Assembly (NCBI GenBank): GCA_029239545.1
Contig: JARBUQ010000032.1
Location: forward strand, 1 to 15,597
Direction of reading: 5' to 3'
Length of the DNA: 15,597 bases
From: Paenibacillus sp.
GTDB taxonomy: Bacteria > Bacillota > Bacilli > Paenibacillales > NBRC-103111
The number at the start of each line of letters is the position of its first letter. Within the stretch, counting starts at the first letter, position 1. The translations under genes were made by a program, and so were the position numbers. Shown piece after piece: positions 7,784 to 14,479 of this stretch. The notes under the pieces were generated by a model. That model was not told the origin of the DNA. It made no database searches and worked only from the letters and a program-made list of their open reading frames with translations.

Positions 7784-7893
7784 CTCGCGCCGCTCTCACA
7801 TAGACGGCTTATCGCTTCTCAGGATATAAACAGTAACGGCTGCTTATGGTTGAGTATGCAAAGAATGGGTACACTACCATAATGACAAATAGT

Positions 7894-7913
7894 CCTTGAC
7901 CTGTAGGTCAAGG
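7894..7913 (+). promoter_or_regulatory. Perfect dyad in the leader of the flavoprotein gene, candidate operator
   Basis: CCTTGACCTGTAGGTCAAGG has perfect 8-bp arms around TGTA and lies 22 bases before the ATG at 7936, just upstream of the ribosome site (TGGAGG, 7921-7926). A weak -10-like CATAAT at 7878-7883 would put the dyad at the transcript start, as expected for a repressor operator. It could also act as an RNA hairpin. The TTGACC in it has no suitably spaced -10, so it is unlikely to be a -35. Confidence 0.5.
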
Positions 7914-7935
7914 TGCCGCTTGGAGGTATATAGAA

Positions 7936-8907
7936 ATGGATACGAAGAAATCGCACTTGTCCCTCGATGCAGACGGAATAATTGTAGGCGGAGGGATTGC
8001 AGGTCTGCAGGCTGCTTTGCAGTTAGGGCGTTACGGACATCGCGTAATGGTAATTGATGCGGGTTACGGCCGCTCAACATTATGCCGCAGCTACCATAAT
8101 ATATTAGGCTGGCCTAACGGGGTCTCTGGTACGGAGCTTCGAAGATTAGGCAGACAGCAGGCAGAAGCTGTTGGCGTTCGATTCGCGGACGATCTCATTG
8201 TGCAGGCCTCTCCCCTCGATGCTGCCGGAACCGGCTTCGCACTGACAGGCCAGGCGGATGGCGGACGTGTATATACAGGCCGTACCCTGCTGCTGGCAAC
8301 AGGCATACTCGACCGGTTCCCGGTTCTGGAGGGACTGGAACGCTGCCTGGGCAAAACGATCTATGTGTGTCCGGACTGCGATGGGTACGAAATTCGCGGC
8401 AAACGGACCTTAGTGCTAGGTTCGGGTGAGGTTGGTGCTCAAATGGCACTTGTACTCAAGCATTGGACCGATGAGCTGGTGTATGTGAATCATGAGCAGG
8501 CTGTTATAAGTCCGGAAGCAGCCAAGGAGCTGGATCGCCAGCATATTGCTTGTGTATCCGAACCGATCGAACGGATTCTGGAAACGAATGACGGCAGTTT
8601 CGAAGGAGTGCTGCTCTCCGCATCCAGACGAATCATTGCCGGAGAACGAGGCTTCATCGCGTTCGGCGGCAATCGCGTCCACTCCTTGTTAGCCGAGCAG
8701 CTGGGAGTGGAGCGACTGGAGAACCGCCATATTGTTACTGATCCCAGAACGAAGATGACGAATATAACGAATGTATGGGCTGCCGGTGATGTAGCCGTGC
8801 ATGCCGAGCAGGTGACGATCGCGATGGGCGAAGGCAGTCAAGCTGCAATCTGGATGAACAAGGCGCTGCAGCGCATGCTGGAAACCCAATCCACGCAGGA
8901 AGGTTAA
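7936..8907 (+). CDS. Thioredoxin-reductase-like NAD(P)/FAD-dependent oxidoreductase
   Basis: This 323-residue flavoprotein has the two-domain low-molecular-weight thioredoxin reductase layout. The FAD-binding GxGxxG is at residues 18-23 (G-G-G-I-A-G). A redox-active C145-P-D-C148 pair sits between the FAD and NAD(P) halves, where the CxxC of thioredoxin reductase is found. The NAD(P)-binding G-S-G-E-V-G is at 162-167, and the FAD-contacting A-A-G-D-V motif ends around Asp285. It would pass electrons from NAD(P)H to a disulfide in a partner or small molecule. C-P-D-C and the motif YHNILGWPNG place it with the broad thioredoxin-reductase-like group rather than housekeeping TrxB. No thioredoxin or peroxiredoxin is adjacent, so the partner is unknown. 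The ATG has TGGAGG nine bases upstream. Its stop overlaps the convergent deacetylase stop. Confidence 0.9.
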   Translation: MDTKKSHLSLDADGIIVGGGIAGLQAALQLGRYGHRVMVIDAGYGRSTLCRSYHNILGWPNGVSGTELRRLGRQQAEAVGVRFADDLIVQASPLDAAGTGFALTGQADGGRVYTGRTLLLATGILDRFPVLEGLERCLGKTIYVCPDCDGYEIRGKRTLVLGSGEVGAQMALVLKHWTDELVYVNHEQAVISPEAAKELDRQHIACVSEPIERILETNDGSFEGVLLSASRRIIAGERGFIAFGGNRVHSLLAEQLGVERLENRHIVTDPRTKMTNITNVWAAGDVAVHAEQVTIAMGEGSQAAIWMNKALQRMLETQSTQEG

Positions 8908-9899
8908 TTCTTCGTTAGCTTATTGATGAACGTAGGTAATGAATCGGATCCCCCTATGAATAGTCGTTTGAGGGTAAGTGGATTTTGAGTCGTCTCTGCA
9001 ACCCCTTGGTCAATTGTAAAGGCGATCTTATAACGATTATCCGTCAAAATCTTCAACGTATCTTTATTGTATACTCCATACGGATAACAGAACATTTCGG
9101 CCCTGATCCCCAGGTTCTCCTCAATGAGGCGGGCTGCTTCTTCAATCTCGGCCTTCTGTTTCTCCACCGAGAGCTTGTTCAGGTATGGATGAGTCATCCC
9201 ATGTGGCTGGATGTCCCAGCCTGCTTCATGCAACTCCTTGGCCTGAGTCCAATCCACGTACCACCCATCCCCTACGGAGCCCGGAGACATGAACAGCACG
9301 GCCTTGAAATTGTGTTTCTTCAGGATGGGCAGCGCCGCTTGATGATTATCTGCGTAGCCATCATCGAAGGTCAAAAGCACAGATTTAGAAGGCGCTTCCA
9401 GTCGGCCCTCCCATATGTCGATAAATTGACGCATAGATAGCGTCGTATACCCTTCCTTAGCCAAGTAATTCATCTGATCTTCCAGATTTTTGGGACTTAG
9501 GACAGCGTTATTGCCTGGTTGAATTCCAATGCTGTGATAGTTAAGAACCGGAATGCGAATAACCTTGGCGGTTTCCTTGGACTTGGGTGTTGGAGCTGGA
9601 GTCGGCAGGACAGGAGCACTGGGTGCAGCCGGATTCTCCGTAGCAGCAGGCGTGTGCTTCAGACTGGCGTCATCGTGATTCGGCTCTGATTTCTTGTCAG
9701 ACGTATGCTCCACCATATAACGCGGTTCAGGTGTTGCTGCCGTTGAGGGTACGATGGAAGGCTTAACCTCCGGACTGCTTTGCACACTTGGTTCAGGAGA
9801 ACTTACAATTGTATCACTCTTCTTGCTTCCACAGCCTGCTACTCCCGCAGCAGCCATAATCCAGATCATCAAGAACCCAACCAGCATGCTTTTTACCAT
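8904..9899 (-). CDS. Polysaccharide deacetylase (NodB-homology) lipoprotein
   Basis: This 331-residue exported lipoprotein has a carbohydrate-esterase family 4 domain. The signal peptide ends in V-A-G-Cys with the lipidated Cys at 23. A Pro/Ser/Thr-rich linker (about 30-110) would span the cell wall. The catalytic domain begins near VLNYHSIG and shows motif 1 TFDDGY (177-182, with the base and metal-binding Asp179-Asp180), motif 2 H233-G-M-T-H237, and motif 3 FCYPYG (270-275). Such enzymes remove N- or O-acetyl groups from peptidoglycan or other polysaccharides in a metal-dependent reaction outside the membrane; the exact polymer cannot be told here. The ATG at 9899 was preferred to a GTG at 9908, which lacks a spaced ribosome site. 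The gene ends tail to tail with the flavoprotein gene, sharing TTAA. Confidence 0.92.
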   Translation of the reverse strand: MVKSMLVGFLMIWIMAAAGVAGCGSKKSDTIVSSPEPSVQSSPEVKPSIVPSTAATPEPRYMVEHTSDKKSEPNHDDASLKHTPAATENPAAPSAPVLPTPAPTPKSKETAKVIRIPVLNYHSIGIQPGNNAVLSPKNLEDQMNYLAKEGYTTLSMRQFIDIWEGRLEAPSKSVLLTFDDGYADNHQAALPILKKHNFKAVLFMSPGSVGDGWYVDWTQAKELHEAGWDIQPHGMTHPYLNKLSVEKQKAEIEEAARLIEENLGIRAEMFCYPYGVYNKDTLKILTDNRYKIAFTIDQGVAETTQNPLTLKRLFIGGSDSLPTFINKLTKN

Positions 9900-9937
9900 T
9901 GTCAGCACCCGCCATATGAATTGTCAAAAGCCCTCAT

Positions 9938-9980
9938 ATAAGTTGAACGAAAGTTCACTAATAACTTTCATTCAACTTAT
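9938..9980. repeat. Long inverted repeat in the deacetylase leader
   Basis: Arms of 18 bases (9938-9955 and 9963-9980) match with one mismatch around a 7-base loop. The upstream arm and loop also contain GAAC-GAAA-GTTC (9945-9956), which fits the GAAC-N4-GTTC core of the Bacillus LexA/DinR box. It lies between a candidate promoter (10010-10018, - strand) and the deacetylase start, so it would be transcribed in the leader. No T-run follows on either strand, so it is not a standard terminator. Confidence 0.7.
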
Positions 9981-10009
9981 CTAGTAGTCGATTTTATACT
10001 ACTACTATA

Positions 10010-10018
10010 TTTATACCA
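10010..10018 (-). promoter_or_regulatory. Extended -10 promoter candidate for the deacetylase gene
   Basis: On the - strand TGGTATAAA reads as an extended -10 (TG-n-TATAAA). The -35 region (AGGAAT at 17-base spacing) is poor, as often seen with extended -10 promoters. The leader would be about 100 bases and would contain the 18-bp-arm inverted repeat. Confidence 0.4.
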
Positions 10019-10053
10019 GATAGAGTAGAATCATTCCTCATTTTTTTAAGAGA

Positions 10054-10071
10054 TTGCTAGAACTCTAGCAA
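10054..10071. repeat. Palindrome spanning the stop codon of the AraC-type gene
   Basis: TTGCTAGAACTCTAGCAA has perfect 8-base arms around AC. The regulator's stop codon lies inside it. The RNA hairpin would have at least 7 bp with a 4-base loop, but only interrupted T's follow on the - strand, so any terminator activity is probably weak. Confidence 0.45.
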
Positions 10072-10974
10072 GTGCTGCTGCTGCTTGCGATATAAAGTGG
10101 GAGAACAGCCAGTCCAACGTTTGAATTGCTTGCTGAAGTGGGCCCCATCCTGGAAGCCAAGACGGTAGGCAATCTGATCCATGGACTGGGTCAGATTAAG
10201 CAATTCCAGTCTGGCACGGTGCAAGATAGCGTTGGACATGTAACCCTTGGGGGACACCCCGAACACTTTGCGAAACATTTGATAACAATAGGAAGGGCTG
10301 TAACCGAGATTATCTGCTAACAAGGCTATGCGAAGCTCAAACGCAGAAATATCTCTTTCGCCCGATTTGATTGACAGATCAATTTGTTCCGCCATCCTAT
10401 AGGCAACCTGATATCCTCCTCCGCGAGTATCCGCTGCATGCCACTTCTCTGGTTCTTCATTGCTGAGGGCGGAGAACAGAGCGAATATATGCGACAACAT
10501 CTTCAATCGCGGAGCGGGGTAGGAGAGATCCTGGTTCTCGTATGTTTTCAAGAGAGCTATGATGTCGTGGATGGGCTTGCGAATCTGCTGCTCCACATGG
10601 GAGTTGTAGACGTGGTGTCCGCAGCGGGTCATGGAGAGTATGGCACGGAACATATAATCCTCAACGTCAAAATGCATGACGAAGTAGGTTACCTCGTTGC
10701 CGCGCGTACCTGTTACATGATGGGGGATACCTGGATGAATGATGAGAATATCCCCTTTGTTCATCTCATAGCTGGTTCCGCCTACGAGCACGTCCTGCAT
10801 TCCGTCCAGCACGACATTCAACTCGAAGATAGGATGATCATGAAGGGGACGCTTCCAATCAGACTTCGTAATACGCCAATGGGTCTGAAATATTTTGAAG
10901 GCAGAATCCAGATCGGGAAAGTGAATGGTTCTGAGAAAAGAAACATAAGGTTTGTCATTCAAGTCTACGCTCAT
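10057..10974 (-). CDS. AraC-family transcriptional regulator with N-terminal cupin
   Basis: This 305-residue protein has an N-terminal cupin-like sensor domain with L-H-D-H at about 45-47, FELNVVLDG, and the GD-I-L-I-I-H-P-G-I-P-H-H turn typical of AraC sensors. The C-terminal domain (about 205-300) has two helix-turn-helix units: LADNLGYSPSYCYQMFRKVFG followed by the MDQIAYRLGFQDGAHFSKQFKRWTGCSP type second unit. Such regulators usually activate sugar-use or secondary genes on ligand binding. The ATG at 10974 was chosen over an in-frame GTG at 11013 because AGGAGG lies seven bases upstream. It is 54 bases downstream of the DUF2161 gene on the same strand and upstream of the deacetylase gene; the target is unknown. 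The importer operon about 2.4 kb away is one candidate, without direct evidence. Confidence 0.92.
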   Translation of the reverse strand: MSVDLNDKPYVSFLRTIHFPDLDSAFKIFQTHWRITKSDWKRPLHDHPIFELNVVLDGMQDVLVGGTSYEMNKGDILIIHPGIPHHVTGTRGNEVTYFVMHFDVEDYMFRAILSMTRCGHHVYNSHVEQQIRKPIHDIIALLKTYENQDLSYPAPRLKMLSHIFALFSALSNEEPEKWHAADTRGGGYQVAYRMAEQIDLSIKSGERDISAFELRIALLADNLGYSPSYCYQMFRKVFGVSPKGYMSNAILHRARLELLNLTQSMDQIAYRLGFQDGAHFSKQFKRWTGCSPTLYRKQQQHLLEF

Positions 10975-10981
10975 CTTGCAG

Positions 10982-10987
10982 CCTCCT
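10982..10987 (-). promoter_or_regulatory. Ribosome-binding site that sets the AraC-type start
   Basis: AGGAGG on the - strand, seven bases before the ATG at 10974. It supports this ATG over the upstream GTG at 11013. Confidence 0.75.
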
Positions 10988-11028
10988 GTTAGAAGAACAA
11001 GCCATTCGCTCACTTACGGAAATATTAC

Positions 11029-11835
11029 CTAAATGCTCTCCAGAGTAGCAATCGTTTGAACCGTCTCGATCACTTCCATGATCTCTTCAGTCTCCACAAC
11101 AGAAGTAGTTTTGGCAGTCGCGACTTGCCCACGGGCGTTTAGCACATTGGTTACTATGCTGCTGTACTCCTCAAGCGCTTGTTCACCCGAGGCGGTTAAT
11201 CGGTAAATTCCTCGTTCGACCCTGACGAACCAGCCGTAATAATTAGCTCTTAGCAACGTTAGAACCTTGGCGTTCTCTGTCCATTCACGCAGCTGACGCG
11301 GACTTGACGGGCCGCTCTGTTGAAGCCAATACGCGCAATGGAGCGCTTTCTCGCGATAGGCTGTCATCAGCTTGCGCTGTGTGCTGCCTCCAACGTTGTA
11401 GTCTCCTGTGCGCTCCTTGAATTCATACAACAGTCTGGCGGCTTTTACCTTGCTGCGTCTTGGAGTATACGGCTCAGGCTGGCAAAGCACCTCTACTTTC
11501 GGTTTTCGTCTGGAATAGAAACGAACGGTCATCAGCCCCAACCCGAACATCCGGCATAGGCGGGTAAGGTCTGACCATTTCAATTGATGCGGCGCACGGC
11601 CAGTAGCTGGTAATTCAACAGCCAAATAAACCGTGTCGGATTGCTGGAGACGGTCGATCCCCTGGATCAGAAGCGGCAGGTTTAGCGTTTTTTTCAACTC
11701 GACAATGATAGGGGGCTCATCCCCGCGAATCGCGACCAGATCGCAGTGCTTCACCTCCCCCTTTACTTCGTAGCCTAGCAATTCCAAGTAGTTTTTGATA
11801 GGAGAATATAGTTCTGTTTCGCTCTGAATGGCCAT
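11029..11835 (-). CDS. DUF2161-type PD-(D/E)XK nuclease-like protein with C-terminal winged-helix-like region
   Basis: This 268-residue protein begins with a restriction-endonuclease-like fold: Asp32 in H-C-D-L-V-A-I, then I-I-V-E46-L-K48-K, which fits the D-x(n)-ExK catalytic pattern, and a Q/R-rich helix (LIQGIDRLQQSD). This matches proteins called DUF2161 domain-containing PD-(D/E)XK-type phosphodiesterases. The C-terminal third (about 160-225) looks like a winged helix: L-R-E-W-T, then Y-Y-G-W-F-V-R-V-E-R-G-I-Y-R-L-T-A-S-G. It may therefore bind or cut nucleic acid, but no activity is shown for the family. The ATG at 11835 has AAGGAG about nine bases upstream. An extended -10 promoter lies just upstream and prkA is divergent. 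There is no obvious restriction or defence partner nearby. Confidence 0.85.
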   Translation of the reverse strand: MAIQSETELYSPIKNYLELLGYEVKGEVKHCDLVAIRGDEPPIIVELKKTLNLPLLIQGIDRLQQSDTVYLAVELPATGRAPHQLKWSDLTRLCRMFGLGLMTVRFYSRRKPKVEVLCQPEPYTPRRSKVKAARLLYEFKERTGDYNVGGSTQRKLMTAYREKALHCAYWLQQSGPSSPRQLREWTENAKVLTLLRANYYGWFVRVERGIYRLTASGEQALEEYSSIVTNVLNARGQVATAKTTSVVETEEIMEVIETVQTIATLESI

Positions 11836-11898
11836 CTATGTCTCTCCTTCGCCGATTCCGATCTTCTAGTGTTATGTAACCTAACAATATGTGCGTCT

Positions 11899-11907
11899 AT
11901 TATAGCA
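11899..11907 (-). promoter_or_regulatory. Extended -10 promoter for the DUF2161 gene
   Basis: On the - strand TGCTATAAT is a perfect extended -10 (TG-n-TATAAT), about 64 bases before the ATG at 11835. No good -35 is seen at 16-18 bases. Confidence 0.6.
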
Positions 11908-12028
11908 TAATTGCAAAGTTGCACGGATTTCAAGCAAATAATGGGCAACTTCAACGGGTTCTGTGCATATGGATGTAATACACTCTAAAACAACATAAGT
12001 GAAATGTGTCAAGCCGTTAACAGACGAG

Positions 12029-12034
12029 AGGAGG
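12029..12034 (+). promoter_or_regulatory. Ribosome-binding site that sets the prkA start
   Basis: AGGAGG, five bases before the ATG at 12040. It rules against the in-frame ATG at 12004, which would add 12 residues without homology to PrkA. Confidence 0.8.
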
Positions 12035-12039
12035 GCACC

Positions 12040-13935
12040 ATGGACATTTTTAAAAGGATTTCGGAGCACCGTCAGGAGCAGGAGCAAGCAGCGTGGAGCG
12101 GAACGTTTGCCGAGTATATAGAAATAGTCAAAGCCAATCCCGGTGTAGCCAAAACCGCGCATTCACGCGTGTACGATATGATTGCTTGGCACGGGATAAT
12201 TGAGGAAAACGGGAAGAAAAGATACAAATTTTTTGAGAATGAAATATTCGGACTCGATCGTACGGTGGAGAAGCTGGTAGAGGAGTACTTTCACTCCGCT
12301 GCGAGGCGCCTCGATGTGAAGAAGCGGATCCTCCTCCTGATGGGTCCAGTGAGCGGCGGGAAGTCAACGCTAGTAACGATGCTTAAACGCGGGATGGAAA
12401 AGTATTCAAGAACGCCTGAAGGTGCCTTATATGCCATCAAGGGATGCCCGATGCATGAGGAGCCGCTTCATCTGGTCCCCACTGAGCTGCGCGGGGATGT
12501 AGAACGGGAGCTGGGTGTCAAGATTGAAGGCAGCTTATGCCCATCCTGCCAGATGCGGGTGAGAACCGAATACAGCAGCAGGATCGAGGATGTGATGATT
12601 GAACGGATTTTCCTCTCCGAGGAAGAGCGGGTCGGTATTGGTACATTCAGCCCGTCTGATCCGAAGTCGCAGGATATCGCCGATTTGACAGGAAGCATCG
12701 ACTTCTCTACAATAACGGAATTCGGGACAGAGTCCGATCCACGGGCGTACCGCTTCGATGGAGAATTGAACAAAGCGAATCGCGGATTAATGGAATTTCA
12801 GGAAATGCTCAAATGTGATGAGAAGTTTCTGTGGAACCTGCTATCGCTTACCCAGGAAGGCAACTTCAAGGCTGGAAGGTTCGCGCTGATCTCTGCTGAT
12901 GAGCTTATTGTGGCGCATACGAACGAATCGGAGTACAGATCGTTCATAGCCAACAAGAAGAATGAAGCTCTCCAGTCACGTATGATTGTAATGCCCGTCC
13001 CGTATAATCTGAAGGTGTCGGAAGAAGAGAAAATTTACCGCAAGCTGATTCAGCAGAGCGACATGAAGCATATACATATCGCGCCGCATTCCCTGCGAGC
13101 AGCTGCTATTTTCTCCGTTATGACACGTCTCAAGGAATCCAAGAAGCAGGGCATGGACTTGACCAAGAAGATGCGGCTGTATGACGGCGAAACCGTGGAA
13201 GGCTATAAGGATGCGGATCTTAAGGAGATGCAGAACGAATATATCGAAGAAGGCATGACCGGAATCGATCCGCGTTATGTCATCAACAGAATATCGAGCG
13301 CACTGATTCGCCAGAATCTGGAGTTTATCAATGCGCTTGATGTGCTCCGCGCACTGAAGGACGGATTGGATCAGCATCCTTCTATATCCAAGGAGGAGCG
13401 TGAACGATACCTCAACTTCATCTCAGTCGCCCGCAAAGAGTATGATGAGCTGGCCAAGAAAGAAGTGCAGAAGGCCTTCGTCTATTCGTACGAGGAGTCG
13501 GCGAAGACCTTGTTCAATAATTATCTGGACAACATCGAGGCCTACTGCAATTGGCAAAAAATTAAAGACGCTCTTACGGGCGAAGAGATGGATCCGGATG
13601 AGCGGCTTATGCGATCCATTGAAGAGCAGATTGGCGTATCAGAAAATGCGAAAAAGGCGTTCCGCGAAGAAATTTTGATCCGCATGTCGACTTATTCACG
13701 CAAGGGCAAACGCTTCGAGCATGGCAGCCACGAGCGTCTGCGGGAAGCAATTGAGAAAAAGCTGTTCACCGATCTCAAAGATATAGTGAAAATCACTACC
13801 TCTACGAAGACACCGGATGAGAATCAGTTGAAAAAGATCAACGAGGTCATTAAGCGGCTGGTTGACGAACACGGTTATACGACAGGATCAGCCAATGAGC
13901 TGCTGCGCTATGTAGGCAGCCTGTTGAATCGTTAG
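12040..13935 (+). CDS. prkA: PrkA family serine protein kinase / AAA+ protein
   Basis: This protein is 631 residues, the same length as Bacillus subtilis PrkA, and recognisably the same from M-D-I-F-K-R-I-S onward. The P-loop G-P-V-S-G-G-K108-S-T is at 102-110, after R-L-D-V-K-K-R-I-L-L-L-M. Further family blocks are AIKGCPMHEEPLHLVP (132-147) and a C-P-S-C pair at 167-170. The C-terminal half contains the kinase-related region. PrkA is a sporulation-associated protein; AAA+ ATPase and protease-like activity has also been proposed for B. subtilis PrkA. In Bacillus it is made in the mother cell under sporulation sigma factors. An AATACACT at 11977-11984 resembles a SigE -10, but no matching -35 was found. 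It is followed by a strong hairpin and convergent genes, so it is probably monocistronic; yhbH, often a neighbour in Bacillus, does not follow here. Confidence 0.96.
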   Translation: MDIFKRISEHRQEQEQAAWSGTFAEYIEIVKANPGVAKTAHSRVYDMIAWHGIIEENGKKRYKFFENEIFGLDRTVEKLVEEYFHSAARRLDVKKRILLLMGPVSGGKSTLVTMLKRGMEKYSRTPEGALYAIKGCPMHEEPLHLVPTELRGDVERELGVKIEGSLCPSCQMRVRTEYSSRIEDVMIERIFLSEEERVGIGTFSPSDPKSQDIADLTGSIDFSTITEFGTESDPRAYRFDGELNKANRGLMEFQEMLKCDEKFLWNLLSLTQEGNFKAGRFALISADELIVAHTNESEYRSFIANKKNEALQSRMIVMPVPYNLKVSEEEKIYRKLIQQSDMKHIHIAPHSLRAAAIFSVMTRLKESKKQGMDLTKKMRLYDGETVEGYKDADLKEMQNEYIEEGMTGIDPRYVINRISSALIRQNLEFINALDVLRALKDGLDQHPSISKEERERYLNFISVARKEYDELAKKEVQKAFVYSYEESAKTLFNNYLDNIEAYCNWQKIKDALTGEEMDPDERLMRSIEEQIGVSENAKKAFREEILIRMSTYSRKGKRFEHGSHERLREAIEKKLFTDLKDIVKITTSTKTPDENQLKKINEVIKRLVDEHGYTTGSANELLRYVGSLLNR

Positions 13936-13949
13936 TTAGCCTAAGAACG

Positions 13950-14001
13950 AAGGAAGGAGCCAGGAAGCCAGCTGTAAATGCTGGTTCCGGGCTCCTTCCT
14001 T
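13950..14001 (+). terminator. Long hairpin downstream of prkA
   Basis: A 12-bp stem (AAGGAAGGAGCC at 13950-13961 with GGCTCCTTCCTT at 13990-14001) continues inward by GGAA/TTCC and CCAGC/GCTGG past one mismatch and one bulge. It starts 14 bases after the prkA stop. No clean T-run follows, so it may act as a weak terminator or as an RNA-end stabiliser. Confidence 0.65.
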
Positions 14002-14115
14002 GTGTGCGGCGGAAATGCCATGGTGCAAAATAAGACTTTTAATGAAAGTTAATGATCCCCTTTGTTTATAGCCTTTACGACAACACGACTGATGTCTGAG
14101 CGTTGCACCCTAGCC

Positions 14116-14313
14116 TTACTTTTTGGGTGCTTTGTGTTTATTCACAAGTTTGGGCAAATGTTTAATGCTGCGGATCATTTTCCCTTTGCACAGAGGACAG
14201 TCTGGTGAACGCTCGGATGTTAATTCTTCCCGAATCCAAGCTTTGCAATCACTGTTGTTGCATCTCCAGATGGGCATTGGAGCTAATTCTGGTTTTGTAA
14301 GATCGGTCTGCAA
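14116..14313 (-). CDS. Small YdjO-like (cold-inducible protein family) zinc-ribbon-like protein
   Basis: This 65-residue protein has two Cys pairs, C18-x4-C23 and C39-P-L-C42, in a context I-W-R-C-N-N-S-D-C-K-A-W-I-R-E-E ... C-P-L-C-K-G-K-M that matches the YdjO family of Bacillota. The pairs probably bind zinc; the family's function is not established, though it is named for cold induction in Bacillus. The C-terminus is basic (K-H-K-A-P-K-K). The start is TTG at 14313, supported by AGGAGG nine bases upstream; the first internal ATG is residue 13 and would keep both Cys pairs. A SigA-like promoter lies upstream. It follows the ger gene on the same strand across a 166-base gap, so is likely a separate unit. 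Confidence 0.82.
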   Translation of the reverse strand: MQTDLTKPELAPMPIWRCNNSDCKAWIREELTSERSPDCPLCKGKMIRSIKHLPKLVNKHKAPKK

Positions 14314-14322
14314 GTACGCTAG

Positions 14323-14328
14323 CCTCCT
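14323..14328 (-). promoter_or_regulatory. Ribosome-binding site supporting a TTG start
   Basis: AGGAGG on the - strand, nine bases before the TTG at 14313 of the YdjO-like gene. No ATG lies at a suitable distance, so TTG is the likely start. Confidence 0.65.
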
Positions 14329-14385
14329 GAATTACTGTCCACTTCGTTCATGGATCAAAATAGCTTATTTGTTACAAGCTAGTAT

Positions 14386-14413
14386 AGTATACCGGATAGG
14401 CTGAAAAAGTCTA
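14386..14413 (-). promoter_or_regulatory. SigA-like promoter of the YdjO-like gene
   Basis: On the - strand a -10 TATACT (14386-14391) lies 16 bases after TAGACT (14408-14413), which matches four of six positions of TTGACA. The leader would be about 65 bases. Confidence 0.45.
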
Positions 14414-14479
14414 TAGAAAGGTTGTGTTGGTTAGCAAAAAAATGGGCAGACAGCTATTCCTGAAGGCGATGGGAGACAG

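Noticed and set aside
7896..7926. TTGACC in the dyad as a -35 of a MerR-type promoter with a 19-base spacer
   Set aside because: The position for the -10 reads TGGAGG, which is the ribosome-binding site, and TATATA further on is too close to the start codon.
9982..10004. TAGTAGT/ACTACTA short inverted repeat
   Set aside because: Seven-base arms in simple A/T-rich sequence; likely chance, and next to the much stronger repeat at 9938-9980.
10384..10992. 202-codon open frame on the + strand antisense to the AraC-type gene
   Set aside because: It lies wholly opposite a well-supported AraC-family gene, has no family features and no good ribosome site; it is a shadow frame.
12004..12039. Upstream in-frame ATG for prkA
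   Set aside because: AGGAGG is placed for the ATG at 12040, and the resulting length and N-terminus match Bacillus PrkA.
14105..14130. GCACCC/GGGTGC 6-bp inverted repeat at the end of the YdjO-like gene
   Set aside because: Short arms, a 14-base loop and no T-run on the - strand; not convincing as a terminator.
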